Shown here: piece by piece, positions 40,532-50,053 of the stretch | Numbering within the stretch: position 1 is the stretch's first letter | Layout of the letters: every line of letters starts with the position of its first letter | NCBI GenBank assembly: GCA_040388625.1 | Contig: JAZKBK010000004.1 | Coordinates: 248,001 to 312,000 of the forward strand | DNA from: Gemmatimonadota bacterium | GTDB lineage: Bacteria; Gemmatimonadota; Gemmatimonadetes; Gemmatimonadales; Gemmatimonadaceae | Direction: 5' to 3' | DNA: 64,000 nucleotides | Made by a program: the position numbers and the translations under genes | Notes under the pieces: generated by a model | What the model was told of the DNA's origin: nothing | Database searches by the model: none | What the model saw: only the letters and a program-made list of their open reading frames with translations

Positions 40532-41161
40532 TCAGACGGTGTTGGTGACAGGGTTGCGCACTTTACTGATTCCGGGAATTTCTATTTCCACCACGTCGCC
40601 AGCGGCGAGTTTGCCGACACCTGCCGGGGTGCCAGTTGCAACCACGTCGCCCGGCTCCAGCGTCATGATTCCCGATATGTAGGATAGCAAATCCGGAATC
40701 GGGAAGACCATGTCGGAAGCCGCACCGCGTTGGCGTTCTACCCCGTTCACCCGGGTTAGTACCATCAGAGTTTTCAGGTCGCTCGGGGCGGCGGATTCCG
40801 GCCCGATCGCGCAGAAAGTGTCGAAACCCTTGGCGCGGGTCCACTGCCCGTCGCTCTTCTGGAGGTCTCGCGCGGTGACGTCGTTGAGCGCGCAAATACC
40901 CCGAATCGCCTTGGCGGCGGCCGCAACATCTGCGTGAGAGAGCCTGGACCCGATCACCACGCCGATCTCACCCTCGAATTCCACCTGATTCGACTGCGGT
41001 GGCAGGACAATCGACTCACCCTCGCGGATCACGCTCGAGGGGGGCTTGAGAAAAAGAAGGGGCTCCTTGGGGACCGCGTTACCGAGCTCCTTCGCGTGTT
41101 CGGAGTAATTTCGGCCCACGCATACGATCTTGCCGGGCCGGCCAGTGGCTGTTTGAGTCAT
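40532..41161 (-). CDS. Fumarylacetoacetate hydrolase (FAH) family protein, acylpyruvase-like
   Basis: A 209-residue single-domain FAH protein. Motifs: IVCVGRNYSEHAKE, EFEGEIGVVIG with metal-binding Glu residues, ALNDVTARDLQ, KGFDTFCAIG and the C-terminal PGDVVATGTPAGVG. Short members of this family act on acylpyruvates, oxaloacetate or 2-keto-3-deoxy acids. It is not the tyrosine enzyme, which is the 440-residue protein at 5092-6414. It lies 5 bases after dinG and directly before the aminotransferase, so a shared keto-acid step is possible. Confidence 0.9.
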   Translation of the reverse strand: MTQTATGRPGKIVCVGRNYSEHAKELGNAVPKEPLLFLKPPSSVIREGESIVLPPQSNQVEFEGEIGVVIGSRLSHADVAAAAKAIRGICALNDVTARDLQKSDGQWTRAKGFDTFCAIGPESAAPSDLKTLMVLTRVNGVERQRGAASDMVFPIPDLLSYISGIMTLEPGDVVATGTPAGVGKLAAGDVVEIEIPGISKVRNPVTNTV

Positions 41162-41166
41162 GCTGT

Positions 41167-43422
41167 TCAGGTCCTGCCGTAGAAGCGTTGAAGTTGACGC
41201 TCAAGCGCACTCCACGCTCCACTCATGCGCCTGGCGGGGGGAAGGTCGCGTAAGAGCTCACGGCCGTATCTCTTGGTGATTACGCGCGGATCCGCAATAA
41301 TGATGGCGCCGCGGTCGGTGCCCGTGCGTATCAGCCGGCCGAAGCCCTGCTTGAGTCGAAGTGACGCGTGCGGCAGCATGTACTCGCCGAACGCGTCGCC
41401 ACCGCGCGCTGTGATCGCCTCGCACTGCGCCGCCGTCACCGGCTCCGACGGAACCCTGAACGGCAGTCGCGCGATTACCAGAGCACGCAGCGCATCGCCC
41501 GGCACGTCGACGCCTTCCCAGTACGACGACGTGCCAAGCAGTATTGCGTTGCCGGAGTTGCGGAAGCGCTGCAGCAACGCATCGCGGCCGTCCTCTCCGT
41601 GAACGAGAAGAGTGAACTCATCCGCGAGATCATTTCGTCGGAGTGCCTCTCCAGCCGCGCGAACGTCGCGATGGCTCGTGAACAGCACGAACATCCCGCC
41701 GCCCGACGCGCGCGCAACGTCCGCGATGATGCGCAGCACAGCGCTGAAGTGGCGCGCTGCATCTTCGTTCGGTGCGGGCACGTCGGTCGGAACGATGAGC
41801 AACGCCTGTGACTGGTAGTCGAACGGCGACGCGAATGCCGCTGTCACCGGTGTGATCGCGCTGCCGTCGAGTCCGAACCGCCGCGCAACAAATGCAAAGT
41901 CACCCTCGGTGCCGAGCGTGGCGCTCGTCACCACTGCGGTCTTCACGCGCGTAAAGAGATCGTCGCGCAGAATGGGAGCGAGATCGAGCGGCACCGCGGT
42001 CACCGCGATATTCCCTTCCCGTCCCTTTACCTCGAGCCAGCGCACCATCGGCTCGACCGTGGCCGGCGGACGCAGCGCGAGCAGCAATCCGTCTGCCGAA
42101 GCATCGAGTCTGCGTGCGACCGCGCGCAGCTCGTTGACGAGCATCAGCAGCGTATCGTCGCGCCGATCACCACCCTGCAACCGATCGCCGACGAGCGTGA
42201 GACTCTCGCCCAGCACCCGCAGCTCGCGCAACAGATCCGTCAGCGCGATGTGCAGGCCGCCCTTCCACACGGGGTGTTGCGCGAAGTCTTCACTCATCCG
42301 CATCACCGGCGCGGCGTCGTTCTGCAGTACCGCGAGCAACAGATCGAACACCAGATCGCTCTTCTCGCGCGACGCGCGCACCGCAGGCACGATGCGCTGC
42401 GTCACGACGTCGAGGCTCGCGGTGCCGAGCAGATCTCGCGACGCCGAAAGACGCTCGACCAGCGTTGTGACGAGCCCGCGTCCGCGACGGTCCAGACGGT
42501 TGAAGAGTCGTTGCAGCGTACGCCGCGACGTCGTGACGCCAAGGTGCGCCGACGCGGCGTCTTCGAGATGATGCCCCTCGTCTATCACCAGCCGCGTGTA
42601 CGACGGAATCACCGCAGCGTCTTCCCAGTTTCCCGCTGCGCGACGTACCGCGACGTCCGACATCAGGAGATGATGATTCACCACGACGACGTCAGCCTGC
42701 GCAGCTTCACGTCGCGCCTTGAACAGGAAGCAGTCCTGATAGTGCGGACATGCGTTGCGCGTGCACAGATCCGGCTCAGCGGCAACTTCGTCCCACACCT
42801 CACCGCGTGGCGGTGTCGCGAGATCGCTCAGCGATCCATCTTCCGTCGTCTCGCTCCAGATGCGAATCTCCTCCAGTGCTTCGCTCGCCTCGTCGTCGAC
42901 GAGACTCGGCCCGAGCAACGTCGCCTGCGCGAGACGCAGCTTGCAGAGATAATTGCGCCAGCCCTTGAGCAGGGCGAATCGCACGTTCTGCTCCGATGCC
43001 AGCGCGTCGTGCAGAAACGGCAGATCCTTCCGGACGAGCTGCTCCTGCAGATTGATCGTGTTGGTCGAGACTACAGTGCGCTCTCCGTTCGCCGCGGCCC
43101 AACGGAGTGCGGGGATCAGATATCCAAGCGATTTTCCAACGCCGGTTCCCGCTTCCAGCAGACCGACGCCGCCACTGTTGTACAGACCGACGACAGCCTC
43201 CGCCATCGCGCGCTGAGTCGGACGGTCCTCGAATCGCTGGCTGAACCGCTGCATCGCCCTCGCGACGGGCCCATGCGGACCGAGATCGGCGGACACCAAG
43301 GACGGATCCAGCACGCGAAGCTCACGCGTGCTGGCGGTTGTAACACCCTGCGTTTCCGTTTCGGCGTAGTCGTCCAGCAGCATTCGCGTCGCCTCGGCGA
43401 CGAGATCCAGCGGGGCGATCAT
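41167..43422 (-). CDS. dinG: DinG-family ATP-dependent DNA helicase (XPD-like, Fe-S)
   Basis: A 751-residue superfamily 2 helicase. Walker A is EAGTGVGKS (residues 90-98) and the Walker B box is DEGH in RLVIDEGHHLEDA. The Fe-S cluster region holds four cysteines (YLCKLR and CTRNACPHYQDC). The late motifs FVLFTSHRDV, LLGTSSYWEGVDVPGD and GRLIRTGTDRG are intact. The family unwinds D-loops, R-loops and replication intermediates with 5'-to-3' polarity; E. coli dinG is under LexA control. Here rsmI lies 35 bases upstream. Confidence 0.93.
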   Translation of the reverse strand: MIAPLDLVAEATRMLLDDYAETETQGVTTASTRELRVLDPSLVSADLGPHGPVARAMQRFSQRFEDRPTQRAMAEAVVGLYNSGGVGLLEAGTGVGKSLGYLIPALRWAAANGERTVVSTNTINLQEQLVRKDLPFLHDALASEQNVRFALLKGWRNYLCKLRLAQATLLGPSLVDDEASEALEEIRIWSETTEDGSLSDLATPPRGEVWDEVAAEPDLCTRNACPHYQDCFLFKARREAAQADVVVVNHHLLMSDVAVRRAAGNWEDAAVIPSYTRLVIDEGHHLEDAASAHLGVTTSRRTLQRLFNRLDRRGRGLVTTLVERLSASRDLLGTASLDVVTQRIVPAVRASREKSDLVFDLLLAVLQNDAAPVMRMSEDFAQHPVWKGGLHIALTDLLRELRVLGESLTLVGDRLQGGDRRDDTLLMLVNELRAVARRLDASADGLLLALRPPATVEPMVRWLEVKGREGNIAVTAVPLDLAPILRDDLFTRVKTAVVTSATLGTEGDFAFVARRFGLDGSAITPVTAAFASPFDYQSQALLIVPTDVPAPNEDAARHFSAVLRIIADVARASGGGMFVLFTSHRDVRAAGEALRRNDLADEFTLLVHGEDGRDALLQRFRNSGNAILLGTSSYWEGVDVPGDALRALVIARLPFRVPSEPVTAAQCEAITARGGDAFGEYMLPHASLRLKQGFGRLIRTGTDRGAIIIADPRVITKRYGRELLRDLPPARRMSGAWSALERQLQRFYGRT

Positions 43423-43457
43423 CGGTCTTTTTTCGGGTTCAGAGCCACCCTGGGAAC

Positions 43458-44315
43458 TTAACCGGCCGGCGTGGAATCGGGCGGAGAATGCGCCAGCTTG
43501 TATGCGATGTTTCTCGGCACTCCAAGCTCACCTGTGAGCCGCTCTATTATGTCGCGCGACGACGCTCCTTCGGAGCGCATCCGTGAGACCGTATCACGCG
43601 CCTCGATTTCCGTTGGAGCGCGCTCCGTCGCACCGGCGATCACGAGCACTATCTCGCCCTTGATACCCTCACCGATGGTCTCGCTGAGTGAGGCGACGGT
43701 TCCGCGACGCACCTCCTCGAACCGCTTCGTCAGCTCGCGTGCGAGCGCCGCTGCCCGCTCGCCACAACCCGCATCGACCAGATCCAGCAGCGTAGCCGCG
43801 ATACGCTGCGGCGATTCGTACAGAATCGTGGTGAACGGGGAGCGCAGAATCGTGCGCAGCATGGCCTCGCGCTCGCCGCCCTTGCGCGGAAGAAATCCGA
43901 GGAACGTGAACTGTTCAGCCGAGATTCCCGACGCTACCAGCGCGGACAGCAGCGCGGACGCTCCGGGAATGGGTATCACACGCAAGTCCGCTGCAAGTGC
44001 AGCCGCAACCAGTCGCGCGCCGGGATCGGACAGCAGCGGCGTGCCGGCGTCGGAGATGAGCGCAATCGACTCGCCTTCGATCATGCGCCTGACCAGCCGC
44101 GGGGATTCGCGCGCTTCGTTGTGTTCGTGGTAAGCGATCATCGGCGTCGTGACGCCGAGGTGGTTCATCAGCGTCCGCGAGTGCCGCGTGTCCTCGGCGA
44201 CGACGACGCTCACCGACTTGAGCACCTCGGTCCCGCGGATCGTCATATCGCCCAGATTCCCGATCGGAGTGGCGACGATGTAGAGGGATCCCGGGGACGC
44301 AGAAGGGGCGCTCAT
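43458..44315 (-). CDS. rsmI: 16S rRNA (cytidine1402-2'-O)-methyltransferase
   Basis: A 285-residue tetrapyrrole-methylase-fold enzyme that methylates the ribose of C1402 of 16S rRNA. Motifs: YIVATPIGNLGDMTIRG at the N-terminus, VAEDTRHSRTL, HEHNEARES, ALISDAGTPLLSDPGARLV and IPGASALLSALVASG, then FLGFLPRKGGER and YESPQRI. Length is standard. It is followed by dinG and preceded by trxA on the same strand. Confidence 0.96.
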   Translation of the reverse strand: MSAPSASPGSLYIVATPIGNLGDMTIRGTEVLKSVSVVVAEDTRHSRTLMNHLGVTTPMIAYHEHNEARESPRLVRRMIEGESIALISDAGTPLLSDPGARLVAAALAADLRVIPIPGASALLSALVASGISAEQFTFLGFLPRKGGEREAMLRTILRSPFTTILYESPQRIAATLLDLVDAGCGERAAALARELTKRFEEVRRGTVASLSETIGEGIKGEIVLVIAGATERAPTEIEARDTVSRMRSEGASSRDIIERLTGELGVPRNIAYKLAHSPPDSTPAG

Positions 44316-44381
44316 TCGATCACCACGATAAGATCGCGGTCAAATCGAACGAACGCCCCTGGACTGAACGACGACACAGTT

Positions 44382-44399
44382 GCAACGCGACCGCGTTGC
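44382..44399. other. Small inverted repeat between trxA and rsmI
   Basis: An 8-base perfect stem GCAACGCG/CGCGTTGC with a 2-base loop in the 91-base gap between the two genes. There is no T tract, so it is a weak or non-terminator hairpin. Confidence 0.45.
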
Positions 44400-44406
44400 C
44401 CTGTGA

Positions 44407-44733
44407 CTACGCCGCGTGCTGCTGGAACTTCGCGGCGAGCTGGGCCTTGGGAACCGCACCCAGCACCTGATCGACGACCTTCCCGTTCTTGAAGAAGAGA
44501 ATCAAGGGGATCGACCGAACGCCGAAGCGCTGCGCGAGACTCTGATTCTGATCGACATCAACCTTTGCGACTTTTGCCTTGCCAGCGTACTCACTGGCCA
44601 GCTCCTCGAGAACCGGGCCGACCATGCGGCACGGGCCACACCACGGAGCCCAGAAATCCACCACTGCGAGGCCATCGTGCTTCTCGATCTCGCTCGAGAA
44701 GGTGGCGTCCGTAAGCTCCACTGAATTCGACAT
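44407..44733 (-). CDS. trxA: Thioredoxin
   Basis: A 108-residue thioredoxin with the redox site WCGPC at 31-35 (DFWAPWCGPCRM) and the cis-Pro loop RSIPLILF. It keeps cytosolic protein disulfides reduced. The ATG at 44733 (MSNSVELTDATF) is preceded by GGAGAAAG; an earlier in-frame start at 44757 would add eight residues. It is divergent from mce with 86 bases between the starts, so both promoters lie there. It heads the minus-strand run to 38504. Confidence 0.95.
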   Translation of the reverse strand: MSNSVELTDATFSSEIEKHDGLAVVDFWAPWCGPCRMVGPVLEELASEYAGKAKVAKVDVDQNQSLAQRFGVRSIPLILFFKNGKVVDQVLGAVPKAQLAAKFQQHAA

Positions 44734-44819
44734 CTTATCTTTCTCCGCGGCAACCAAGCCGCTTATCGTGAGTGCAAAACGCGTTCACGTGCTCACCTTC
44801 TAATCTAATCGTACAGGCA

Positions 44820-45245
44820 ATGCCCGACGCCGACGCCTCAACCCCGAAATCCGGCAGGACCGCCCACATAGCACACGTCGGAATCGCGGTGGAATCCCTG
44901 TCGGCCATCCTGCCCTTTTTCCGCGACGTTTTGCAGATGCCCGAAGTGCCGCTGGCCGATTCGGACGGGGCGCGCATAGCGGCCGTCGAAAGCGGCGAGT
45001 CGCTGATCGAGTTCCTGGAGCCGGATGCCCCCGATACGCCGATCGGCAAGTTCCTCGCGCGCCGTGGCCCAGGGATACATCACATTTGTATCGCCGTTCC
45101 AGATATCCACATAGCGCTCGACCGATGCCGCGCTGCCGGTGTCCGAATTATCGATGAGACGCCGAGGCGCGGCGCCGAGGGGAAATTGATCGCATTTCTG
45201 CACCCGTCTTCGACGGGCGGAGTGCTGGTGGAGCTATCGGAATGA
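44820..45245 (+). CDS. mce: Methylmalonyl-CoA epimerase
   Basis: A 141-residue vicinal-oxygen-chelate protein with two repeats: HIAHVGIAVESLSAILPFFRDVL and GIHHICIAVPDIHIALDRC, with metal-binding His, and Glu residues in LIEFLEP and VLVELSE. Methylmalonyl-CoA epimerase interconverts the R and S forms in propionate breakdown and feeds methylmalonyl-CoA mutase. No mutase gene is in the window. The start at 44820 gives the normal length; the frame upstream is not protein-like. Confidence 0.9.
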   Translation: MPDADASTPKSGRTAHIAHVGIAVESLSAILPFFRDVLQMPEVPLADSDGARIAAVESGESLIEFLEPDAPDTPIGKFLARRGPGIHHICIAVPDIHIALDRCRAAGVRIIDETPRRGAEGKLIAFLHPSSTGGVLVELSE

Positions 45246-45283
45246 CTGAGCGGTACGGCGCGAACATGTCGGAGCCATAGCCC

Positions 45284-45757
45284 TTACGCCCGACGGAAAC
45301 CAGGTCGATCCAACCCGGCGAGCCCGAACAATGCGAGCACCACGATAGTCGCCACGAACTTGATGACCGCCGTAGTCGAAGCGATCATCGCCGCGTGCTG
45401 GAACCGTGGCGGAAACGATGCTCGCATCCGGAAGTAGTCCACAATGAACAGGGCCGCGAGGATCACAAGCACCGCGACCAGCGCGAAACAGAAGACACCT
45501 ATGGATCGTCGAGCGCGTTCGTTGCCGACGTAACCCGTGGCCACCAGTCCAACGAGCAGACCGATGAGCGGAACGAGGGTGATGCTGCTCAGCCCACCGA
45601 CGATCTGGAATCGCCAGTTCTGATTGCCGAGTTGCATCGGCCAGACGCGCATCAGAGCGTCGCACAGAGGAATTACGAACAGCAGTGCACCTATGAGGTA
45701 GCCGGCGTGCGCCAGCGATTTGTTCTTTTCCATGCGGCCAGTGGGGGTGAGGTTCAC
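45284..45757 (-). CDS. Four-helix integral membrane protein of unknown function
   Basis: 157 residues with four hydrophobic segments, at about 18-38, 52-76, 84-107 and 125-148. No charged catalytic motif or named domain is visible. A start at the second Met (MEKNKSLAHAG, about residue 9) is equally possible. It is preceded on the same strand by a small lipoprotein gene at 45809, and a 38-base gap separates its end from the convergent mce gene. Confidence 0.65.
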   Translation of the reverse strand: MNLTPTGRMEKNKSLAHAGYLIGALLFVIPLCDALMRVWPMQLGNQNWRFQIVGGLSSITLVPLIGLLVGLVATGYVGNERARRSIGVFCFALVAVLVILAALFIVDYFRMRASFPPRFQHAAMIASTTAVIKFVATIVVLALFGLAGLDRPGFRRA

Positions 45758-45808
45758 GTCTTGCCGGAGCGCATCAACCGCTTAAGCTACGCGTGAATCG
45801 GAGAGGCG

Positions 45809-46276
45809 CTACATGTTGCCAGGGGCAGGCGGCGCCATCCCGCAGAAATCCTTGACCGCGGCGATATCCAGGTTTTCGACGTACCACCGCCCGTTCGGTC
45901 CGAGCACCGTATAGACAGTTGGCGTCCGCGTCCGTCCGTCGCGCTGCAGCTCGACACGCACCATGCGGCGAATTTCGGACGTAGGACTCTCGCCCAGAAC
46001 CCGGAACGTGTCGTAATTGAAGTAGCACTGCAGAATCACTTCGCGCTTCTCCAGCTGCGCACGCTCCATGTTGTCGCGCGCCGACCCCTTGGACGTACCC
46101 CAGACGAGCGACATCGCCTGGAGATCCTGCGCGTGAACCGCGGCGAAGAAGCGTTCCACCGCCGCCGTGGATGTTTTGGCGCCGGGCGTGTTGTCGACCG
46201 TGGACGTCGATGGTGGCGCCGCGGTATGACACGCGAGGGCTCCCACCACCACAAATGCAAGCAGTAACTTCTTCAT
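45809..46276 (-). CDS. Small lipoprotein of unknown function
   Basis: 155 residues from the ATG at 46276. The lipoprotein signal is [16 protein letters not shown], with Cys at residue 16. The rest resembles an NTF2-like/DUF4440-type fold by pattern ([23 protein letters not shown], later [33 protein letters not shown]), but no motif confirms this. A longer frame extends upstream across pdxJ and is rejected. It is divergent from pdxJ, with 27 bases between the starts. Confidence 0.7.
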   Translation of the reverse strand: MKKLLLAFVVVGALACHTAAPPSTSTVDNTPGAKTSTAAVERFFAAVHAQDLQAMSLVWGTSKGSARDNMERAQLEKREVILQCYFNYDTFRVLGESPTSEIRRMVRVELQRDGRTRTPTVYTVLGPNGRWYVENLDIAAVKDFCGMAPPAPGNM

Positions 46277-46303
46277 TGGGAAGAAGTTATACTCCGGCCG
46301 AAT

Positions 46304-47029
46304 ATGCGAGCAAGCTACCAGCGCCTTTATGTGAACATCGACCACGTCGCGACGCTCAGGCAGGCGCGACGTGGATACGAGCCCGACCCCGTCGAAGCCG
46401 CCCTTGTCTGCGAGGAAGTCGGCGTGGACGGGATCACCGCACACCTCAGGGAAGACCGCCGCCACATCCAGGACGCCGACGTGGGAGTTCTGCGGGCCGC
46501 CATCCGGACCTATTTCAACCTGGAACTCGCCTGCACCGACGAGATGGTCGCGATTGCAATCGCCAGCCGTCCGGATCAGGTAACTCTCGTCCCGGAGCGA
46601 CGCGAGGAAGTCACCACGGAGGGAGGGCTCGACGTTGTGAAGCACGCGACGCGAGTCGAGCGCGCCGTTTCCGCGCTGCGGGAGGCCGGCATCCGGACAA
46701 GTCTGTTCATCGGTCCGGACGAAGCGGCCGTTCGCATGTCCAGGCAGGTCGGTGCCGACGCGATAGAGCTTCACACCGGCGACTTCGCCAACCACCCCGG
46801 TGATCCTGCGCCGCTCGGGGCTTTGCGCGAAGCCGCCACGCTCGCCGCCGAGCTCGAGCTTGCCGTACACGCCGGCCACGGCCTCACGGCGCGAAACCTC
46901 GGCCCGGTCGCCCAGATTCCCGAGATAGAGGAACTCAACATCGGGCATTCGATAATCAGCCGCGCGATATTCATAGGACTCGCAGCGGCTGTCGGCGAAA
47001 TTCGAACCGCGATGGACTCTGTTCGTTGA
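46304..47029 (+). CDS. pdxJ: Pyridoxine 5'-phosphate synthase
   Basis: A 241-residue TIM-barrel enzyme that condenses 1-deoxyxylulose-5-phosphate with 3-amino-2-oxopropyl phosphate to give vitamin B6. Family blocks: [74 protein letters not shown] and [15 protein letters not shown]. Length is standard. The downstream flippase-like gene starts at a TTG overlapping its stop. Confidence 0.97.
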   Translation: MRASYQRLYVNIDHVATLRQARRGYEPDPVEAALVCEEVGVDGITAHLREDRRHIQDADVGVLRAAIRTYFNLELACTDEMVAIAIASRPDQVTLVPERREEVTTEGGLDVVKHATRVERAVSALREAGIRTSLFIGPDEAAVRMSRQVGADAIELHTGDFANHPGDPAPLGALREAATLAAELELAVHAGHGLTARNLGPVAQIPEIEELNIGHSIISRAIFIGLAAAVGEIRTAMDSVR

Positions 47030-48045
47030 AGAAACACTTCCGCGCGCTGCTCGGCGTCGCCATCAGCGCGGCGCTGTTATGCTGGGTGCTGCGCGAAGTG
47101 AGTCTTGCAACTGTCATTCACGAGCTATCGCAGTCGAATCCGTGGCTGTTCGCGATCGCAGTCGTGTGCGCGACGCTGATCTTCCCACTGCGGGCGCGGC
47201 GCTGGCGCACCATTCTCGATCCGATATACCCCAGGCTTCCGTTCGGTCCGCTCTGGCGCGCAACGGCGATCGGAATGATGGTGAACAACGTTGTTCCCGC
47301 GCGCGCCGGCGAGGTTGCCCGCGCGTATGTACTCACGCGCGAGACACAGGTGCCGTTCTCGACGTCCATCGCATCGCTCGCGGTTGACCGCGTCTTCGAT
47401 GCGATAGTTCTGTTGCTGCTCGCGTTTCTCTCGGTACTGGATCCGCGCTTTCCGGCAAACGTTCACGTGGGCGGACAGTCGATCGTGCGCTGGGCGCTGG
47501 CTGGCGCGGTGCTGGTCGGCGTTGCGATCCTCATCCTCTACGCACTGGTGTTCTTCCCCGCACAGCTGATTCGGCTGTTCGAGTTGTTTGCGCGGCGACT
47601 CTCGCCAAAACTGGAAGAGCGCGGAAAGGCCGCACTCGCCACGTTCAGTCACGGACTGAGCGTGCTGCGCAGTCCGACTCACTTCGCGGCGGTGCTTGGA
47701 TGGACGATAGCGCACTGGCTGATGAACGCGCTCGGATGGTGGATTGCGATGCTCGCTGTCGGAATCCACGCGCCGTTCTCAGCGGCACTGCTGCTGCAGG
47801 CAATGGTCGCGCTCGGCGTCGCAGTTCCCGCCGCGCCGGGATATTTCGGCGTGTTCGAGAAGGTGGCGGTGATCGGTCTCGCGATCTACTCCGTGGATCG
47901 ATCGCTCGCGACAAGCTGGGCGCTCGGCTTCCATATCCTGTCATTCATTCCGATCACGGTCTTCGGCGCGGTGTACGCGGCGCGTCTGAATCTGAATCTC
48001 AAGGATCTGCAGTCGCAGCAGGACGCCGAGCCGGCCTCCGCATGA
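47026..48045 (+). CDS. Flippase-like membrane protein (LPG synthase TM domain family)
   Basis: 339 residues with about eight membrane segments. The family pattern (PF03706/UPF0104) shows in [58 protein letters not shown] and the C-terminal helix. Members are the transmembrane half of lysylphosphatidylglycerol synthase and stand-alone flippase-like proteins; no synthetase domain is attached. The TTG start at 47026 overlaps the pdxJ stop, and ispE follows after 7 bases. Substrate unknown, probably a lipid or lipid-linked sugar. Confidence 0.85.
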   Translation: MKKHFRALLGVAISAALLCWVLREVSLATVIHELSQSNPWLFAIAVVCATLIFPLRARRWRTILDPIYPRLPFGPLWRATAIGMMVNNVVPARAGEVARAYVLTRETQVPFSTSIASLAVDRVFDAIVLLLLAFLSVLDPRFPANVHVGGQSIVRWALAGAVLVGVAILILYALVFFPAQLIRLFELFARRLSPKLEERGKAALATFSHGLSVLRSPTHFAAVLGWTIAHWLMNALGWWIAMLAVGIHAPFSAALLLQAMVALGVAVPAAPGYFGVFEKVAVIGLAIYSVDRSLATSWALGFHILSFIPITVFGAVYAARLNLNLKDLQSQQDAEPASA

Positions 48046-48052
48046 GAGTCGC

Positions 48053-48919
48053 GTGACGACGAGTGTTGCAGTGCGCGCACAGGCGAAGCTGAATCTCTGG
48101 CTGCACGTCCTGGCGCGCGAAGACGATGGGTATCACACTATAGAAACTCTGTTTCATCGCATCGAGCTCGCGGACGACGTTGTTGTAACGCTCGCGGCGC
48201 CGGGCGTGCGCGAGATCGCGTGCAGTGAAGATGTTGGGCCGGCTCACGAAAACCTCGCCTACCGTGCCGCGCAGATGTATACGGGAAGACAGGACTGGCC
48301 GACGGGTTTCCGCATCGTGATCACAAAGCGAATCCCTGCAGGTGGCGGGCTCGGCGGCGGCAGCGCAGATGCAGCCGCGACGCTGCTCGGTTTCAATGCG
48401 ATGGCGCCACACGCATGTACGGAAGCCGAGCTGGCTGACATGGGCGCGAAGCTGGGCGCAGACGTTCCATTTCTGGTCTCAACGGCAGCGAGGGCGCTGG
48501 CATGGGGGCGCGGTGATCGGATCCTGGAACTGCCCGCACTGCCTCAGCGCCATGTCGCGCTGGTGATCCCCTCGTTCGGAATCAGCACCGCGGAGGCGTA
48601 TTCATCGCTGAGCGCTAATGAGCGCCGGCCAAGCCATCTCACGATGGACGACCTGGCTGATTGGAAGGCGATCACACGGCTCGCGCGAAATGACCTGTCA
48701 CGCTCCCTGCTGGCTGCCCGCTATCCGCTACTGCGGGAAGTGATCGCAGCGCTCCGCGCCGCCGGCGCATCGATCGCCGAGATGACCGGCTCCGGCTCAG
48801 TACTCTTCGGGATCTTCGACTCCGAGCCGGACGCGGATGCCCTGGCGAGGGCCACCGGCTGCCGGGTGGTGCTCACCCGGACCGCTCTCGACGTTGAAGG
48901 CGTGCGCCGGTTAGACTAG
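48053..48919 (+). CDS. ispE: 4-diphosphocytidyl-2-C-methyl-D-erythritol kinase
   Basis: A 288-residue GHMP kinase in the MEP isoprenoid pathway. N-terminal AKLNLWLHVLAREDDGYHTIETLFHRI carries the substrate site, the ATP loop is PAGGGLGGGSADAAA, and VPFLVSTAARALAWGRGDRI and MTGSGSVLFGIF (third GHMP motif) follow. It starts with GTG at 48053. The ispE-tRNA-Gln-prs-rplY-pth-ychF order downstream is widespread in bacteria. Confidence 0.95.
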   Translation: MTTSVAVRAQAKLNLWLHVLAREDDGYHTIETLFHRIELADDVVVTLAAPGVREIACSEDVGPAHENLAYRAAQMYTGRQDWPTGFRIVITKRIPAGGGLGGGSADAAATLLGFNAMAPHACTEAELADMGAKLGADVPFLVSTAARALAWGRGDRILELPALPQRHVALVIPSFGISTAEAYSSLSANERRPSHLTMDDLADWKAITRLARNDLSRSLLAARYPLLREVIAALRAAGASIAEMTGSGSVLFGIFDSEPDADALARATGCRVVLTRTALDVEGVRRLD

Positions 48920-48940
48920 CTTTCAAGGCTGTTCTTTTTC

Positions 48941-49011
48941 TGCCCCCTCGTCCAATGGCAGGACATCGGTCTTTGGATCCGAGAATGGTGGTTCGAATCC
49001 ACCGGGGGCAA
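48941..49011 (+). tRNA. tRNA-Gln (UUG)
   Basis: A 71-base cloverleaf: acceptor TGCCCCC/GGGGGCA, anticodon loop CTTTGGA with UUG, T-loop TTCGAAT, discriminator A73 and no encoded CCA. The D-loop is short. It sits between ispE and prs, as in Pseudomonas. A 12-base GGGGGTACCCCC palindrome at 49019-49030 follows. Confidence 0.92.
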
Positions 49012-49090
49012 TGCAGTCGGGGGTACCCCCAAATAGCACCTCTTATTGACCGGCGCCCCAGGCGTCATTAACCTTAAAGGCTGTACAAAA

Positions 49091-50044
49091 ATGGACGGCC
49101 TGTCCGTACCGAGTCACGGCGCCAAGCTGCTCTCCGGAACCGCCAACAAGGCGCTCGCAGAAGAGATTGCGCGCTACATGGGGATCGAGCTGTGCAAGAA
49201 CACGTCGACGCGATTCGCGGACGGCGAGCTTTTTGTCCGGATCGATGAAAACGTTCGTGGCAACGATGTGTTCATCGTTCAACCCACGAATCCGCCGGCT
49301 GACAACATCATGGAGCTGCTGCTCATGATCGATGCAGCCCTTCGCGCCTCCGCGGCTCGGGTGACTGTGGTCATGCCGTACTACGGGTATTCGCGACAGG
49401 ACCGCAAGGACCAGCCGCGAGTGGCGATCGGCGCAAAGCTTCTGGCAAACATGATCCAGAAGGCTGGCGCCGACAGAGTTGTGGGAGTGGATTTTCACCA
49501 GCATCAGCTTCAGGGGTTCTTCGACATTCCCGTCGATCACCTCTACGCCGCGCCGGTGTTTACCGCACACTACAGAAAGAAGCAGTTGGTGGATCCGGTC
49601 GTCGTCGCGCCCGATGTCGGGAGCGCGAAGATGGCCCGTGGTTTCGCGAAGCGGCTCAATGCCACCTTCGCGATAATCGACAAGCGACGACCCAAGGCCA
49701 ACGTGGCCGAAGTCGTCAACGTCGTTGGCGAGGTCGGCGGGCGGGATTGTCTGCTGGTCGACGACATGATCGACACGGCGGGTACCATGTGTGAAGCGGC
49801 GCGCGCGCTCAAGGCTCTGGGCGCGCGTGACGTGTATGTCTGCGCAACTCACGCGCTGTTCTCCGGCCCCGCCGTCGAACGGCTCAGCAGTGCGCCTATA
49901 GCGGAGGTAGCGGTGACCGATACCGTGTGCATTCCGCCGGACCGAACGTTCCCGACGCTGAAGATACTTTCGGTGGGCGAGCTTCTCTCCAAGGCGATTC
50001 GTTACATCCACTCCGAGCAGTCGGTCAGCTCGCTATTTGAATAG
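49091..50044 (+). CDS. prs: Ribose-phosphate pyrophosphokinase
   Basis: A 317-residue PRPP synthase that makes PRPP from ribose-5-phosphate and ATP for purine, pyrimidine, histidine and NAD synthesis. Motifs: RFADGELFVRIDENVRG, MPYYGYSRQDRKD, VVGVDFHQHQLQGFF, and the PRPP loop LLVDDMIDTAGT. The ATG at 49091 (MDGLSVPS) is chosen; the longer frame starts in the tRNA downstream region. rplY follows after 9 bases. Confidence 0.97.
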   Translation: MDGLSVPSHGAKLLSGTANKALAEEIARYMGIELCKNTSTRFADGELFVRIDENVRGNDVFIVQPTNPPADNIMELLLMIDAALRASAARVTVVMPYYGYSRQDRKDQPRVAIGAKLLANMIQKAGADRVVGVDFHQHQLQGFFDIPVDHLYAAPVFTAHYRKKQLVDPVVVAPDVGSAKMARGFAKRLNATFAIIDKRRPKANVAEVVNVVGEVGGRDCLLVDDMIDTAGTMCEAARALKALGARDVYVCATHALFSGPAVERLSSAPIAEVAVTDTVCIPPDRTFPTLKILSVGELLSKAIRYIHSEQSVSSLFE

Positions 50045-50053
50045 GGGTCCAGC

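Noticed and set aside
40532-41161. A second fumarylacetoacetase for tyrosine breakdown
   Set aside because: It is half the length, lacks the N-terminal domain and matches acylpyruvase-type FAH proteins.
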